NCBI RefSeq assembly: GCF_009765875.1
Contig: NZ_LMUP01000001.1
Span: 1 to 64,000 of the forward strand
Reading direction: 5' to 3'
Length of the DNA: 64,000 nucleotides
Origin: Pedobacter sp. L105
Lineage (GTDB): Bacteria; Bacteroidota; Bacteroidia; Sphingobacteriales; Sphingobacteriaceae
Shown: positions 47,413-56,673 of the stretch, one piece after another
How positions within the stretch are numbered: position 1 is the stretch's first letter
Layout of the letters: the number at the start of each line of letters is the position of its first letter
Program-made: the position numbers and the translations under genes
The notes under the pieces: generated by a model
Databases searched by the model: none
Seen by the model: only the letters and a program-made list of their open reading frames with translations
What the model was told of the DNA's origin: nothing

Positions 47413-49219
47413 ATATAGAATGACGGGGTATTTTCAGGTTAAACAGCGTGCCCTTGCCTTCTTCACTTTTTATGGTAATAACACCATCGTTTCTTGCCAT
47501 AAAATCCCAGCACACCATCAGGCCAATGCCGGTTCCTTTTTCATTCTGTGTTCCCCTGCTGGAAACGTTTTCGCCGTTAAATATTCTTTGTATATTTTTC
47601 TGAGCGATGCCTACACCATTATCTCTGATGCTCACACCTACATAATCTTTATCTATATAGGAAGCGGTGATTTTAATGAAACAATCGATATGACAAAATT
47701 TGATGGCATTGGAGATCAGGTTCCGGATTACCATTTGCATCATCAGCAGATCTGCGAAAGCTATGATCTCTACGGAAATATCCTCGATGATTTCTATTTT
47801 TTTGCTGTTGGCGGATTTTAAATGATAGTTTATCTCCGACAGGATCAATTTTTCCAGGTCAAAGTAATCCCTGTTTATGCCATAACCTTTTAGCTGGCTT
47901 CGCGACCAATGTAAGATGTTTTCCAGCAGATCTGTAGTATAGGAGATATCTTTTGTGAGGTTCGGGGATAGAATTTTAAATTCTTCAGCGCTGATGGTGT
48001 CATCTGAGGTCATTTTCAATACCTCGGCAAGATTGAGCAGGGGACCTCTCAGGTCATGTGCCATAATGGAAAATATCCTGTCTTTAAGCTGGTTCAGCTT
48101 TTGCAGTTCTTCCGCCTGTTGTTTTGATTTTAAAGCCTCTTGCCTTAGGTTGGTCAAATCCTGAAATTTAATGATGGTTACATTTCGGTTCAGCTTATTT
48201 TCATTCAAAATGCTAACGTCTGCCTCCAGATCAAACGTTCCATCTGTTGTTTCAACGATCAGCTCAATTTTACCAGATTGGTGCAGGTCGAGGAATTGGA
48301 TCAATTCATGTTGTCCTGGTAGTATTTCTTTGATGTTTTTCCCAACAATCTCGCCCGACTGGCGTGCACAGGTATATTTTTTAAATGCCGGATTGTAATC
48401 AATGATTTTATTTTGATGGTCGAGTACAATGAACCCGTCCTGCATCAGCTCCAGCACTTTTTCCCTCGCTATGGGTAATGTGTCAAAAAGCTCAAACCTG
48501 TAAATGGCAATGAATACCAGGGTGGAAGAGATCAGGAAAGCAAAAGGGGTGGCATCTACATTAGCTATTGGCCTTAATCCCAGTAAATAACAGAAGTTAG
48601 CTACCCATGGAAGGAGTGCGCCGGTAATGATGATCCTGTTTTGTTTACGGTAAACCGCATCAGATTTGCTGAATTTTTTGATCAGCAGAAAGTTTCCAAT
48701 GCAAAGCAGGATATAGAAATAAGTAGTAAAAAGGTAGTAAGAGACACCACGAACTATCTTAAGGACAGGGAAGTTTCCACTGGTATCAACACTGAGGCTG
48801 TGGTAATGCAAATGATGAAGGTCATTGGTCCATACCAATAAAAGTGTGATGACTGGTACTATAGAAATCAGCAGTTTATTTCCTGTATTCTTAATCCACT
48901 TTTCCTTTCCTGCCAGATTGATACAAAATATAAACCAGTTTACAGGTAGGGAAACTATACCCACATATTCAATATTGATCAGAAATTTCATCTGTTCAAG
49001 CGTAGTACTGCCCAGTTCAAGTCCGTAGGCTACAGCCCAGATAGAATTGGATAATAACATGACACCTACCCATTTTACTGTGCCGGTTTCATTGTTTAAA
49101 ATGTAGAGAGAAAGTAAGAGTGTAATGCTTCCGAAAAATATTAAAGTAAGCGCGTAGACGTTAAAGGAGAAATCCATTTGACAATTTGGTACCTGCAGGT
49201 TATTGAGCAATTCAAACAA
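47411..49219 (-). CDS. Membrane sensor histidine kinase (7TM-type, PAS, HisKA, HATPase)
   Basis: 602 residues. Seven membrane helices occupy about 20-245, followed by a PAS domain (about 252-355), a coiled linker, the HisKA domain with the phosphorylated His388 (MAHDLRGPL), and the HATPase domain with N-box Asn500/Asn504, G1 DNGVGI (533-538) and G2 GTGIGL (562-567). The N-terminal region matches the type called histidine kinase 7TM N-terminal. The signal is unknown. No response regulator is beside it, so it is an orphan kinase. Its stop codon region overlaps the terminator of the convergent gene. Confidence 0.9.
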   Translation of the reverse strand: MFELLNNLQVPNCQMDFSFNVYALTLIFFGSITLLLSLYILNNETGTVKWVGVMLLSNSIWAVAYGLELGSTTLEQMKFLINIEYVGIVSLPVNWFIFCINLAGKEKWIKNTGNKLLISIVPVITLLLVWTNDLHHLHYHSLSVDTSGNFPVLKIVRGVSYYLFTTYFYILLCIGNFLLIKKFSKSDAVYRKQNRIIITGALLPWVANFCYLLGLRPIANVDATPFAFLISSTLVFIAIYRFELFDTLPIAREKVLELMQDGFIVLDHQNKIIDYNPAFKKYTCARQSGEIVGKNIKEILPGQHELIQFLDLHQSGKIELIVETTDGTFDLEADVSILNENKLNRNVTIIKFQDLTNLRQEALKSKQQAEELQKLNQLKDRIFSIMAHDLRGPLLNLAEVLKMTSDDTISAEEFKILSPNLTKDISYTTDLLENILHWSRSQLKGYGINRDYFDLEKLILSEINYHLKSANSKKIEIIEDISVEIIAFADLLMMQMVIRNLISNAIKFCHIDCFIKITASYIDKDYVGVSIRDNGVGIAQKNIQRIFNGENVSSRGTQNEKGTGIGLMVCWDFMARNDGVITIKSEEGKGTLFNLKIPRHSI

Positions 49220-49323
49220 ATCTATGAATTATGGGTTAATAAATATTAAGGCATGTAATTTAGTTTGCAATAAAAATAATCCTAATTTTACACGACACGA
49301 ATAAAACCAAAAATCAATCAATC

Positions 49324-49911
49324 ATGAAAAAAGTAATACTATCAGCTTTATTTATTTGCTTAAATGTAGCCGCCTTTAGTCAGGTGCTACCGAGCTTTCA
49401 GTTTGGTATTAAGGGAGGAACAAACCTTTCTAAATTAACCAGCGACAATACGTTAAGCAGTGATAACCGTTCGGGTTACTACGGCGGTTTATATGCAAGG
49501 GTAGGAGCAGCCGGAATATATTTTCAGCCGGAGGTTTACCTTGCAGGTAAAAACACAACATTAGAGAGTAATGACGGAGTAAAGGACAAAGTGAAATTTA
49601 CAAGTCTGGATGTGCCTTTACTGATTGGTACAAAGATCGGTGCGGCAGGAGTAGGTATTAGATTTAATACTGGTCCTGTAGTATCTTTTGTCCTGGATAA
49701 TAAACAATCTTTTGGCAATGCTACTTCTGAAGTTTTTCACGGTGATTTCAAAAACCAGGCAATTGCATGGCAATTTGGAACAGGTCTGGACATTGGCAGA
49801 TTGGGAATTGATTTAAGATATGAAGCCGGAATTTCCAAAATTGGTAAAGATGGTTATGATGACAGAAGGTTAGACCTGTTTACCTTAGGTTTGGCCTACA
49901 GGATTTTCTAA
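49324..49911 (+). CDS. Outer-membrane beta-barrel protein (PorT-like)
   Basis: 195 residues with a signal peptide (1-19, ending AAFSQ). The mature part begins QFGIKGGTNLSKL, the typical opening of PorT/OMP_b-brl_2 barrels of Bacteroidetes, and continues as alternating beta strands with aromatic girdles, ending LGLAYRIF with a terminal Phe as required for outer-membrane insertion. Function unknown. It has its own terminator and no obvious operon partner. Confidence 0.85.
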   Translation: MKKVILSALFICLNVAAFSQVLPSFQFGIKGGTNLSKLTSDNTLSSDNRSGYYGGLYARVGAAGIYFQPEVYLAGKNTTLESNDGVKDKVKFTSLDVPLLIGTKIGAAGVGIRFNTGPVVSFVLDNKQSFGNATSEVFHGDFKNQAIAWQFGTGLDIGRLGIDLRYEAGISKIGKDGYDDRRLDLFTLGLAYRIF

Positions 49912-49929
49912 ACATCCTGAACCCTAAAG

Positions 49930-49969
49930 ATCCCCGGTACTTTTAGCGAAGAACCGGGGATTTTTTTTT
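49930..49969 (+). terminator. Rho-independent terminator after the OMP gene
   Basis: Stem ATCCCCGGT with ACCGGGGAT followed by nine T. Confidence 0.9.
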
Positions 49970-50120
49970 GCCAGATTTTCCTTTTTTGCTTTTTGCGCAT
50001 TTTGTAATGACGTTATTACAGTAAGCTTAAAGTCAGGAAATTGTCAGATTAAAATCACTATATTTTAGGTTTAAGGATTTAGCAATAGCGTATGAATTTG
50101 TGAATGATCAAGGTATTGAA

Positions 50121-50471
50121 ATGATGCATTTTTCAGAAGTATTTGGCTCTGGATTTGCTGGCATAATTGTCCTTACTAAACCCCTAACCATTATGAGTAT
50201 TAAAGAATTATTATTAAACGGAAATAGCTTTATCGCATTAATGAGACAATATGCTATTGATATTGCTGACATTAAAATTAAGGACGAAGATGTGCTGACT
50301 GACCAATTTTTACAACACCCCCAGTTGTCTAAAGAAAGCATTTGCATCGAAGCTAAAAACAACGAAGGTATTATCAACTTTTTTGGTACACTTCACTATA
50401 ACCTGCTGAATAAGCTGGCTGTATTTGAAATGCATGGGTTTGAACGAACTTCCCTGCAGGATTTAAGTTAA
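50121..50471 (+). CDS. Hypothetical protein
   Basis: 116 residues from the ATG at 50121; no family recognised. Mixed alpha/beta prediction, no signal peptide or membrane helix. Other possible starts are GTG at 50100 and ATG at 50193, the latter beginning MSIKELLLNG. A -7-like TGAATTTG at 50093-50100 makes the GTG less likely. Its end overlaps the convergent YihY-type gene by 4 nt, which supports it being a real but tightly packed gene; confidence remains moderate. Confidence 0.55.
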   Translation: MMHFSEVFGSGFAGIIVLTKPLTIMSIKELLLNGNSFIALMRQYAIDIADIKIKDEDVLTDQFLQHPQLSKESICIEAKNNEGIINFFGTLHYNLLNKLAVFEMHGFERTSLQDLS

Positions 50472-51388
50472 TTGTTTTTTAGAACCTCTTTGATTTCATA
50501 ATTGAATGCTCCTTTAATGGGGCGTATAGGAGTTTCTTTGGCATCGCTCAGCACTTTTATAAAGCAGGATCCAAAATAAAATATAAAAGAAGAGTAAAAT
50601 ACAAACAGCATGATCAGTACAATTGATCCGGATGCGCCGTAAATATTACCAATATTACTCAAAGGCAACGCGATACGAAGAATGTATTTACCAAGGGTAA
50701 AGAGCATACCTGTTAACAAACCACCTCTCATAGAAGATTTCCAGGTTGGCCTTCCACTGGTCAGGTACTTGAATAGTGCGCTAAACCAAATGGTAACAAT
50801 AGTAATAAACAAGACCTGATTCAGGATCATCAGGAACACCCTGCCGATGGTGGGTGAAGCATTGTTTATAAACGTGCCAATATATGCCTGTATGCTGTCA
50901 GTAAGCAAACCTACAGCGAACAGGATACCCGCCAGTAAAATAATTACCATTGCCCTTGCCCTTACCTTTAATTTAAACATAAAAGTGGCATCTTCTTTCA
51001 TTCCAATAGACCAGATCTGGTCCATAGAGTTTTTAACCACACTAAATAAGGTAGTCGCCACAAAAAGGAAAAAGATAAAACTGAGGATGGTAGCGTACCA
51101 TTTGTGATCGATTCCCCTGATATTCCTTAGTGTTTGCCTGATCTGTTTGGTACTGCTCTCATCCAGTACGCTGGAGAGCCGTTCAAATATTCTGTTGACC
51201 AACATTTTCCGGTCGATAAAAAAACCAAATAACCTGATCAGGATCAATAATATAGGAGGTAAAGCGAAATTGGCGAAAAATGCAGTTGCGCCGGCCAGAC
51301 GCAGCGGGTCGTTCTTTTGAAACAATGTAAATGCAGCCCGGAGATGCGTTGCAAATAACTTGATTCTTCTGGTGAAATTACTGGACAT
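50468..51388 (-). CDS. YihY/BrkB family inner-membrane protein
   Basis: 306 residues from the ATG at 51388, with about six membrane helices. Characteristic segments of the UPF0761/YihY (formerly ribonuclease BN) family are present: NFALPPILL, the FSVVKNSMDQIW stretch and the GAGGSIV-like loop GASGSIVLIML. The biochemical role of the family is not settled; the old RNase BN name is considered an error. A GTG 24 bases upstream could be an alternative start. It is transcribed alone. Confidence 0.85.
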   Translation of the reverse strand: MSSNFTRRIKLFATHLRAAFTLFQKNDPLRLAGATAFFANFALPPILLILIRLFGFFIDRKMLVNRIFERLSSVLDESSTKQIRQTLRNIRGIDHKWYATILSFIFFLFVATTLFSVVKNSMDQIWSIGMKEDATFMFKLKVRARAMVIILLAGILFAVGLLTDSIQAYIGTFINNASPTIGRVFLMILNQVLFITIVTIWFSALFKYLTSGRPTWKSSMRGGLLTGMLFTLGKYILRIALPLSNIGNIYGASGSIVLIMLFVFYSSFIFYFGSCFIKVLSDAKETPIRPIKGAFNYEIKEVLKNN

Positions 51389-51491
51389 GCCTCTCTGATT
51401 GCCGTTGATCACCGAAAGTACTCAAATTTTTTCATTGTTCATCACCTTGTAAGCTGTCGCAGGTTCCGTTTGCAGGCTGAAGAATAAAAAA

Positions 51492-51514
51492 AGCCAGCCT
51501 TTTAGGGGCTGGCT
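51492..51514 (-). terminator. Terminator after hppD (minus strand)
   Basis: Stem AGCCAGCC with GGCTGGCT; read on the minus strand it is followed by seven T. Confidence 0.85.
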
Positions 51515-51532
51515 GATTCATGTTGTTATCAG

Positions 51533-52660
51533 TTATAAATTACCTCTTAGCTCCTGTTCACGTTCCAACGATTCAAACAAGGCTTTGAAATTTCCTGCAC
51601 CAAATGACTGTGCACCTTTACGCTGGATGATCTCAAAAAATAAAGTAGGGCGATCCTGAACTGGCTTGGTGAAGATTTGTAGCAAGTAGCCTTCTTCATC
51701 ATAATCTACCAAAATTCCAAGTTCCTGCAACGGTGCAATATCTTCATCTATTTTTCCTACCCGTTCCAGTAATGTTTCATAATAGGCTCTGGGAGGAGGG
51801 CTCAGAAATTCTACACCCCTGGCTTTCATATCCCTTACGGTTGTAATAATATCATGGGTAGCTACCGCGATGTGCTGTACGCCTTCGCCTTCATAAAATT
51901 CCAGGTATTCTTCTATCTGTGATTTCTTTTTGCCTTCTGCCGGTTCGTTAATAGGGAATTTAACATATCCGTTTTTATTGCTCATCACTTTACTCATTAA
52001 AGCTGAGTATTCTGTGTTGATTTGTTTATCATCAAAAGAAAGGATGTTTTTGAAGCCCATTACTTCTTCATACCAGTTTACGGCATCATCCATTCTGTTC
52101 CATCCTACATTTCCCACGCAGTGGTCGATATATAACAGGCCTGTACTTGCCGGCTGATAACCTCCTTCAACAGCTGCATAACCTGGCATAAATGCCCCGG
52201 TGTAGTTCTTGCGCTCTACAAATAAATGTATGGTCTCTCCGTAAGTATAGATGCCTGCTGTGCGGACTTCTCCAAATTCATCCGTTAATGTTTTAGGTTC
52301 CTGATAAGATTTTGCACCGCGTTTAATCGTCTCTTCATATGATTTATAGGCATCATCAACCCATAATGCCAATATTTTAACACCGTCACCATGTTTTTTG
52401 ATATGATCCATGATAGGGCTTTCCGATTTCAGGGGAGTAGTTAATACGAGCCTGATCTTACCCTGCTGCAACACATAAGAAGCTCTGTCCCTTAAACCGG
52501 TTTCTGGTCCTGCGTAGGCTACTGTGTTGAAGCCAAAAGCGGTTTTATAAAAATGTGCCGATTGTTTGGCATTTCCTACGTATAATTCAACGTGGTCTGT
52601 TCCGTTTAATGGAAGAAAGTCAAATACTGGAGTTTCCTGTTCTACGAATTGTGTTTGCAT
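51533..52660 (-). CDS. hppD: 4-hydroxyphenylpyruvate dioxygenase
   Basis: 375 residues. It turns 4-hydroxyphenylpyruvate and oxygen into homogentisate, the second step of tyrosine breakdown. Two vicinal-oxygen-chelate domains are present, and the iron ligands are visible as His180 (YIDHCVGNV), His263 (GVQHIAVAT) and Glu343 (FFEIIQRKG). The gene follows hmgA by 41 nt on the same strand, so the two are likely co-transcribed from the promoter near 53968. Confidence 0.96.
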   Translation of the reverse strand: MQTQFVEQETPVFDFLPLNGTDHVELYVGNAKQSAHFYKTAFGFNTVAYAGPETGLRDRASYVLQQGKIRLVLTTPLKSESPIMDHIKKHGDGVKILALWVDDAYKSYEETIKRGAKSYQEPKTLTDEFGEVRTAGIYTYGETIHLFVERKNYTGAFMPGYAAVEGGYQPASTGLLYIDHCVGNVGWNRMDDAVNWYEEVMGFKNILSFDDKQINTEYSALMSKVMSNKNGYVKFPINEPAEGKKKSQIEEYLEFYEGEGVQHIAVATHDIITTVRDMKARGVEFLSPPPRAYYETLLERVGKIDEDIAPLQELGILVDYDEEGYLLQIFTKPVQDRPTLFFEIIQRKGAQSFGAGNFKALFESLEREQELRGNL

Positions 52661-52701
52661 GTTTTGTTTTTTTATTAATATTTTTATAATAGATAGTTAT
52701 A

Positions 52702-53868
52702 TTATTCAAGGTCGATTTGCCAGCTTTTATGGTAGTTTTCGTCCTCAATTCTGACTGCATCTTCTGTGAGCATCAGCGGGCGAAAAGGATCTATCATCAC
52801 AGCCAGTTCTTCTGTTTTTTCTTTACCGATTGATTTTTCTACCATCCCGGGATGCGGGCCATGAGGGATTCCTCCCGGATGGAGGGTAATCTGGCCTTTA
52901 ACTACATTTTTGCGGCTCATAAAGTCGCCGTCTACGTAATACAAAACTTCATCACTGTCTACATTACTGTGGTTGTAGGGAGCCGGAATGGCTAAGGGGT
53001 GATAGTCAAATTTTCTGGGTACAAATGAGCAGATCACAAAGTTGTGTCCTTCAAATGTCTGGTGTACAGGGGGTGGCTGATGAAGCCTGCCGGTAATCGG
53101 CTCAAAATCATGGATAGAAAAAGCCCATGGATAATGGAAACCATCCCAACCTACAAAATCAAAAGGATGTGTACCATAGGTATAAGGATAGATCAATCCT
53201 TGTTTTTTAATGAGTATTTTAAAATCTCCTGCCTGGTCTATCGTTTCCAGATCGGCAGGCCTTCTGATATCCCGCTCACAATAGGGAGAATGTTCCATGA
53301 GCTGGCCATACTCGTTTCTGTAGCGTTTTGGGGAACGGATAGGGCTAAAGCTTTCTACAATAAACAGGCGGTTCTGCTCATCGTCAAATTCCAGCTGGTA
53401 AATGGTTCCCCGGGGCACTACCAGGTAATCGCCGTAGGCAAAACGAATCTTGCCAAATCCTGTTTTTAACGTGCCGGAGCCCTGATGGACAAAGATAACT
53501 TCATCTGCCTGGCTGTTTTTGTAAAAGTAATCCGTCATGGATTTCCTTGGTGCGGCAAGGGAAATGTGCAGGTCGCTGTTCACTAAAACAGGCTTTCTGC
53601 TTTTCAGATAATCATCTTCGGGGGCAATGTTAAACCCAATAAGGGAAGTATGCTTGAGATGTTTTTCCCTGGCGATCTTTGGTTCTACCGAGTAAGGTTC
53701 GCCAAGCGATTTGACAATGGTTGGGGGGTGACAGTGATAAACAAGCGAATACAAGCTTGAGAATCCTTCTGTAGATACCAATTCCTCTGCGTACAATTCT
53801 CCGTTTGGTTTTCGGAAAACAGTGTGCCTTTTAGGCGGAATGGTACCCAAGGTATGATAAATAGGCAT
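52702..53868 (-). CDS. hmgA: Homogentisate 1,2-dioxygenase
   Basis: 388 residues, cupin fold. It opens the ring of homogentisate to maleylacetoacetate. The His/Glu-rich segments typical of the enzyme occur, for example EVIFVHQGSGTL, GDYLVVPRGTIYQ, and GGIPHGPHPGM near the C-terminus. It is shorter than the human and Pseudomonas enzymes (about 430-445 residues), as is common for the Bacteroidetes type. It stands upstream of hppD and divergent from the FAH-family gene. Confidence 0.9.
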   Translation of the reverse strand: MPIYHTLGTIPPKRHTVFRKPNGELYAEELVSTEGFSSLYSLVYHCHPPTIVKSLGEPYSVEPKIAREKHLKHTSLIGFNIAPEDDYLKSRKPVLVNSDLHISLAAPRKSMTDYFYKNSQADEVIFVHQGSGTLKTGFGKIRFAYGDYLVVPRGTIYQLEFDDEQNRLFIVESFSPIRSPKRYRNEYGQLMEHSPYCERDIRRPADLETIDQAGDFKILIKKQGLIYPYTYGTHPFDFVGWDGFHYPWAFSIHDFEPITGRLHQPPPVHQTFEGHNFVICSFVPRKFDYHPLAIPAPYNHSNVDSDEVLYYVDGDFMSRKNVVKGQITLHPGGIPHGPHPGMVEKSIGKEKTEELAVMIDPFRPLMLTEDAVRIEDENYHKSWQIDLE

Positions 53869-53967
53869 ATCTATAGGTGTTATTGGTTAGAAAAGGAATG
53901 TTCGATAGAAAACGTGAGAACGTTTAATCTACGGTTGCTTTAGAGAAAGCTTAAATGGAATATTGTG

Positions 53968-53975
53968 CAAAGATG
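53968..53975 (-). promoter_or_regulatory. -7-like element (CATCTTTG) for hmgA-hppD
   Basis: Seven of eight matches to TAnnTTTG, about 93 bases before the hmgA start codon. Confidence 0.35.
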
Positions 53976-54003
53976 AGCTTGGAAAGCATAGCATACCTGA
54001 ACG

Positions 54004-54020
54004 AAGCCAAAACTTGGCTT
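54004..54020. promoter_or_regulatory. Palindrome AAGCCAA-aac-TTGGCTT, candidate operator
   Basis: A perfect 7-bp inverted repeat with a 3-bp spacer, placed between the two divergent tyrosine-degradation genes and upstream of the hmgA -7-like element. Suits a dimeric regulator. No regulator gene is adjacent. Confidence 0.4.
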
Positions 54021-54148
54021 GCAATACGGTCCTGATATTTTAATATGCTCTTTGTCATTTTCGCTAAAGCAAAATTAAGAATTAAATAACCACAATTCAA
54101 AATTATGCCCTACATTCCACTGTGGTTTTATTAAATCATTTTAATTTC

Positions 54149-54156
54149 TAGCTTTG
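54149..54156 (+). promoter_or_regulatory. -7 element (TAGCTTTG) for the FAH-family gene
   Basis: Exact TAnnTTTG match, 41 bases before the ATG. Confidence 0.55.
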
Positions 54157-54197
54157 ACAGCTTTAACAGAACTTATATCACCAAATATAATTGACAT

Positions 54198-55193
54198 ATG
54201 AAACTAGTATCCTACAAAACAGAAGACAGGGAACACCTGGGGGTTTTCGTCAACGGACATATTTACAATTTAAATTCCTGCGACAAGCTGCTGCCGAATG
54301 AGATGAATGCTTTTTTACAAGATTCAGAAGTACTGATGGAGCGTGCTTTAGTTATAGATGCCCAGATCAAATCGGGTGCTATTGAACCTAAGGAAGAAGC
54401 GTTTTATGAAGTTATTGCTCCTGTACCACACCCTGCTTCCTGTCGCGATGGATATGCCTTTCGTCAGCATGTTGCTTCTGCACGTAAAAACCGAAAGCTG
54501 GAAATGATAGCTGAATTTGATCAGTATCCTATTTTTTATTTTACCAATCATAATGCTATCCAGGGTCCCGGAGAAATTGAATGTATGCCAGATCATTTCC
54601 AGAAGCTTGATTTTGAGTTGGAAGTGGCAATTGTGATCGGTAAAAAAGGAAGGAATATTACTGCTGCCGAGGCCGACAGTTATATTGCCGGATATATGAT
54701 CATGAACGATATGAGTGCCAGGACCCTTCAAATGGAGGAAATGTTATTGAATCTTGGGCCTGCTAAAGGAAAAGATTTTTCTACGGTGATAGGCCCGTGG
54801 CTGGTTACTCCTGATGAACTGGAAGAATATAAAATCCCTGCAAAAGAGGGGCATATCGGTAATTCTTATCGCCTGACTATGAGTTGTTCTGTAAATGGAA
54901 AGCAGGTTTCGGCAGGAAATATGGCTGATATGGACTGGACCTTTGCAGAAATTGTAGAGCGTTGTGCCTATGGGGCTGATATATTACCCGGTGATGTGAT
55001 CGGCTCCGGAACAGTAGGCACAGGATGTTTCCTGGAGCTCAACGGAACGGGATTGTTGAATGATCCGGCTTTCCAGCCACAATGGTTACAGGATGGGGAT
55101 GTGATAGAAATGGATATTACAGGCCTTGGTCGCTTAAGTAACACGATAAAAAAAGCCGATACTGATTTTTCAATATTAGCGCTTAAAAAATAA
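54198..55193 (+). CDS. Fumarylacetoacetate hydrolase family protein
   Basis: 331 residues. The FAH fold is shown by FELEVAIVIGKKGRNI (metal-binding Glu), the GYMIMNDMSART loop, GPAKGKDFSTVIGPW and the C-terminal GDVIGSGTVGTG. Given the neighbours hmgA and hppD, it most likely splits fumarylacetoacetate to fumarate and acetoacetate, the last step of tyrosine catabolism, although FAH proteins also act on other beta-diketones. It has its own promoter element and shares a TAATG overlap with the flavin reductase gene that follows. Confidence 0.9.
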   Translation: MKLVSYKTEDREHLGVFVNGHIYNLNSCDKLLPNEMNAFLQDSEVLMERALVIDAQIKSGAIEPKEEAFYEVIAPVPHPASCRDGYAFRQHVASARKNRKLEMIAEFDQYPIFYFTNHNAIQGPGEIECMPDHFQKLDFELEVAIVIGKKGRNITAAEADSYIAGYMIMNDMSARTLQMEEMLLNLGPAKGKDFSTVIGPWLVTPDELEEYKIPAKEGHIGNSYRLTMSCSVNGKQVSAGNMADMDWTFAEIVERCAYGADILPGDVIGSGTVGTGCFLELNGTGLLNDPAFQPQWLQDGDVIEMDITGLGRLSNTIKKADTDFSILALKK

Positions 55194-56086
55194 TGCTGAC
55201 GATCAACGTTTCAGATTTGAGCCCAGCGCAATTGCAAAATTATCTGCATTATGCAATTGCGCCCCGGCCTATCTGTCTGGCTACTACCATCGACCAGGCA
55301 GGGAATGTAAATTTAAGCCCTTTCAGCTTTTTCAACCTGTTTAGTACCAACCCTCCGGTATGTGTTTTTTCTCCTTCCAGGAGGGTGCGCGATAATACAA
55401 GTAAACACACGATAGAGAACATTCTGGAAGTAAAGGAGTGTGTCATCAATATCGTGAACTATGATATGGTGCAGCAGGTGAGCCTGAGCAGTACAGATTA
55501 TGCAAAGGGGATCAATGAATTTGAAAAGGCGGGTTTTACCATGCTCCCTTCAGAATTGGTGAAGCCGCCCCGGGTTGCGGAAGCACCAGTACAAATGGAA
55601 TGTGTGGTTACCCAGGTAATCCACATGGGCGACAAGCCTGGTGCCGGGAACCTGGTGCTGGCAGAAATTAAGCGGATCCATATCAACGAAGCTATTCTGG
55701 ATGAGGAAGGAAAGATTGACCAGGTAAAAATAGACCTGGTAGCCCGTTTGGGTGGCGACTGGTATTGCAGGGTGACTCCTGAAAATTTGTTTAAGGTAGC
55801 CAAACCGCTAACTACACTGGGCATAGGGGTAGATGCACTTCCACGGGGAGTAAGAAACTCTTATGTGTTGACTGGTAATGATTTGGGGATGCTTGGGAAT
55901 ATTGAAAAAATCCCTGCAGAAGAAGAAATTGATCTGGTGCGACACCTGCCTTCTGTAAAAGAAGTAATGGATGCAACGATAGGTGATGCGATAAACAGAC
56001 AGCGGGAACTACATGAACTGGCGAAGGAAATGCTCAGACAGGGCGATTGTATGAATGCTTTAAAGGTTGTATTGCTGGAAAGTTAG
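55193..56086 (+). CDS. Flavin reductase-like domain protein
   Basis: 297 residues. The first half (about 15-180) is a flavin reductase-like/FMN-binding split barrel, with AIAPRPICLATT, NLSPFSFFN and FSPSRRVRDNTS segments. The C-terminal 90 residues are a helical extension without a recognised motif. Members reduce flavin for two-component monooxygenases or act as flavin-binding oxidoreductases. It is translationally coupled to the FAH gene (TAATG overlap), so it is probably part of aromatic catabolism, but no monooxygenase partner lies nearby. Confidence 0.85.
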   Translation: MLTINVSDLSPAQLQNYLHYAIAPRPICLATTIDQAGNVNLSPFSFFNLFSTNPPVCVFSPSRRVRDNTSKHTIENILEVKECVINIVNYDMVQQVSLSSTDYAKGINEFEKAGFTMLPSELVKPPRVAEAPVQMECVVTQVIHMGDKPGAGNLVLAEIKRIHINEAILDEEGKIDQVKIDLVARLGGDWYCRVTPENLFKVAKPLTTLGIGVDALPRGVRNSYVLTGNDLGMLGNIEKIPAEEEIDLVRHLPSVKEVMDATIGDAINRQRELHELAKEMLRQGDCMNALKVVLLES

Positions 56087-56598
56087 ATGATACTTACCGT
56101 CCGCATTAAGCGGCTGCGGTAATAGTCGTTGAGCGTGGTTATGGTAACGCCATGTTCTTTGCCAGAGGTAGAATGGATAAATTGAATCGTATCTCCGTCA
56201 ATATTGGTAATAATACCCACATGGCCTACTACCCGTTTCCTTGGATTGGTGCCGGTAAAGATCAGTATATCACCAATTTTTGCATTTTCTAATTTTACAG
56301 GCGTACCTGTTTCATTAAATTCGGTGGATGAGCGCGGAACCTTAAATCCGAAATTATGAAATACATAACTTACAAATCCTGAACAATCGAAGCCGACTGA
56401 AGGATTGTTACAGGCATAATGATAGGGAATACCGATCAGTGTTTTGGCAAAAGTGATCAACTGTCCGGCCGGGTTTTGAGGGGCCAGATTTGCACTTAAC
56501 TTTTGCAGTAATTCCTGATATTTGACAGCATTCGTTTGCGATTTGCCTGTACTGGCAAAAAGGGTAATGAAGCAAAATATCAGCAGGCCTTTTTTCAT
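56083..56598 (-). CDS. Secreted NlpC/P60 cell-wall peptidase (C40)
   Basis: 171 residues with a signal peptide (1-20, ending GKSQ). The NlpC/P60 catalytic triad is visible: Cys72 in GFDCSGFVSYVF, His126 in VVGHVGIIT, and a third polar residue His142. Such enzymes cleave within peptidoglycan stem peptides, often at the D-Glu/meso-DAP bond. It overlaps the convergent flavin reductase gene by 4 nt. Confidence 0.92.
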   Translation of the reverse strand: MKKGLLIFCFITLFASTGKSQTNAVKYQELLQKLSANLAPQNPAGQLITFAKTLIGIPYHYACNNPSVGFDCSGFVSYVFHNFGFKVPRSSTEFNETGTPVKLENAKIGDILIFTGTNPRKRVVGHVGIITNIDGDTIQFIHSTSGKEHGVTITTLNDYYRSRLMRTVSII

Positions 56599-56628
56599 CT
56601 AGTGGCCTAAGATATCAAAATATTATTC

Positions 56629-56648
56629 AACGGGACAAATGTCCCGTT
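56629..56648 (-). terminator. Hairpin between SDR and NlpC/P60 genes
   Basis: AACGGGACA pairs perfectly with TGTCCCGTT across an AA loop. It lies after the SDR stop on the minus strand; the tail is only partly T-rich, so it may instead be an operator for the NlpC/P60 gene. Confidence 0.5.
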
Positions 56649-56673
56649 AATATTTTTGTCTATTATTATTCTT

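Larger units (their letters stand above)
53869..54197. other. Divergent regulatory region between hmgA and the FAH gene
   Basis: 329 bases. It holds a minus-strand -7-like CATCTTTG at 53968-53975 for hmgA, an exact palindrome AAGCCAA-aac-TTGGCTT at 54004-54020, a 7-bp inverted repeat AACCACA/TGTGGTT (54088-54094 and 54121-54127), and a plus-strand -7 element at 54149. No gene. Confidence 0.6.
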
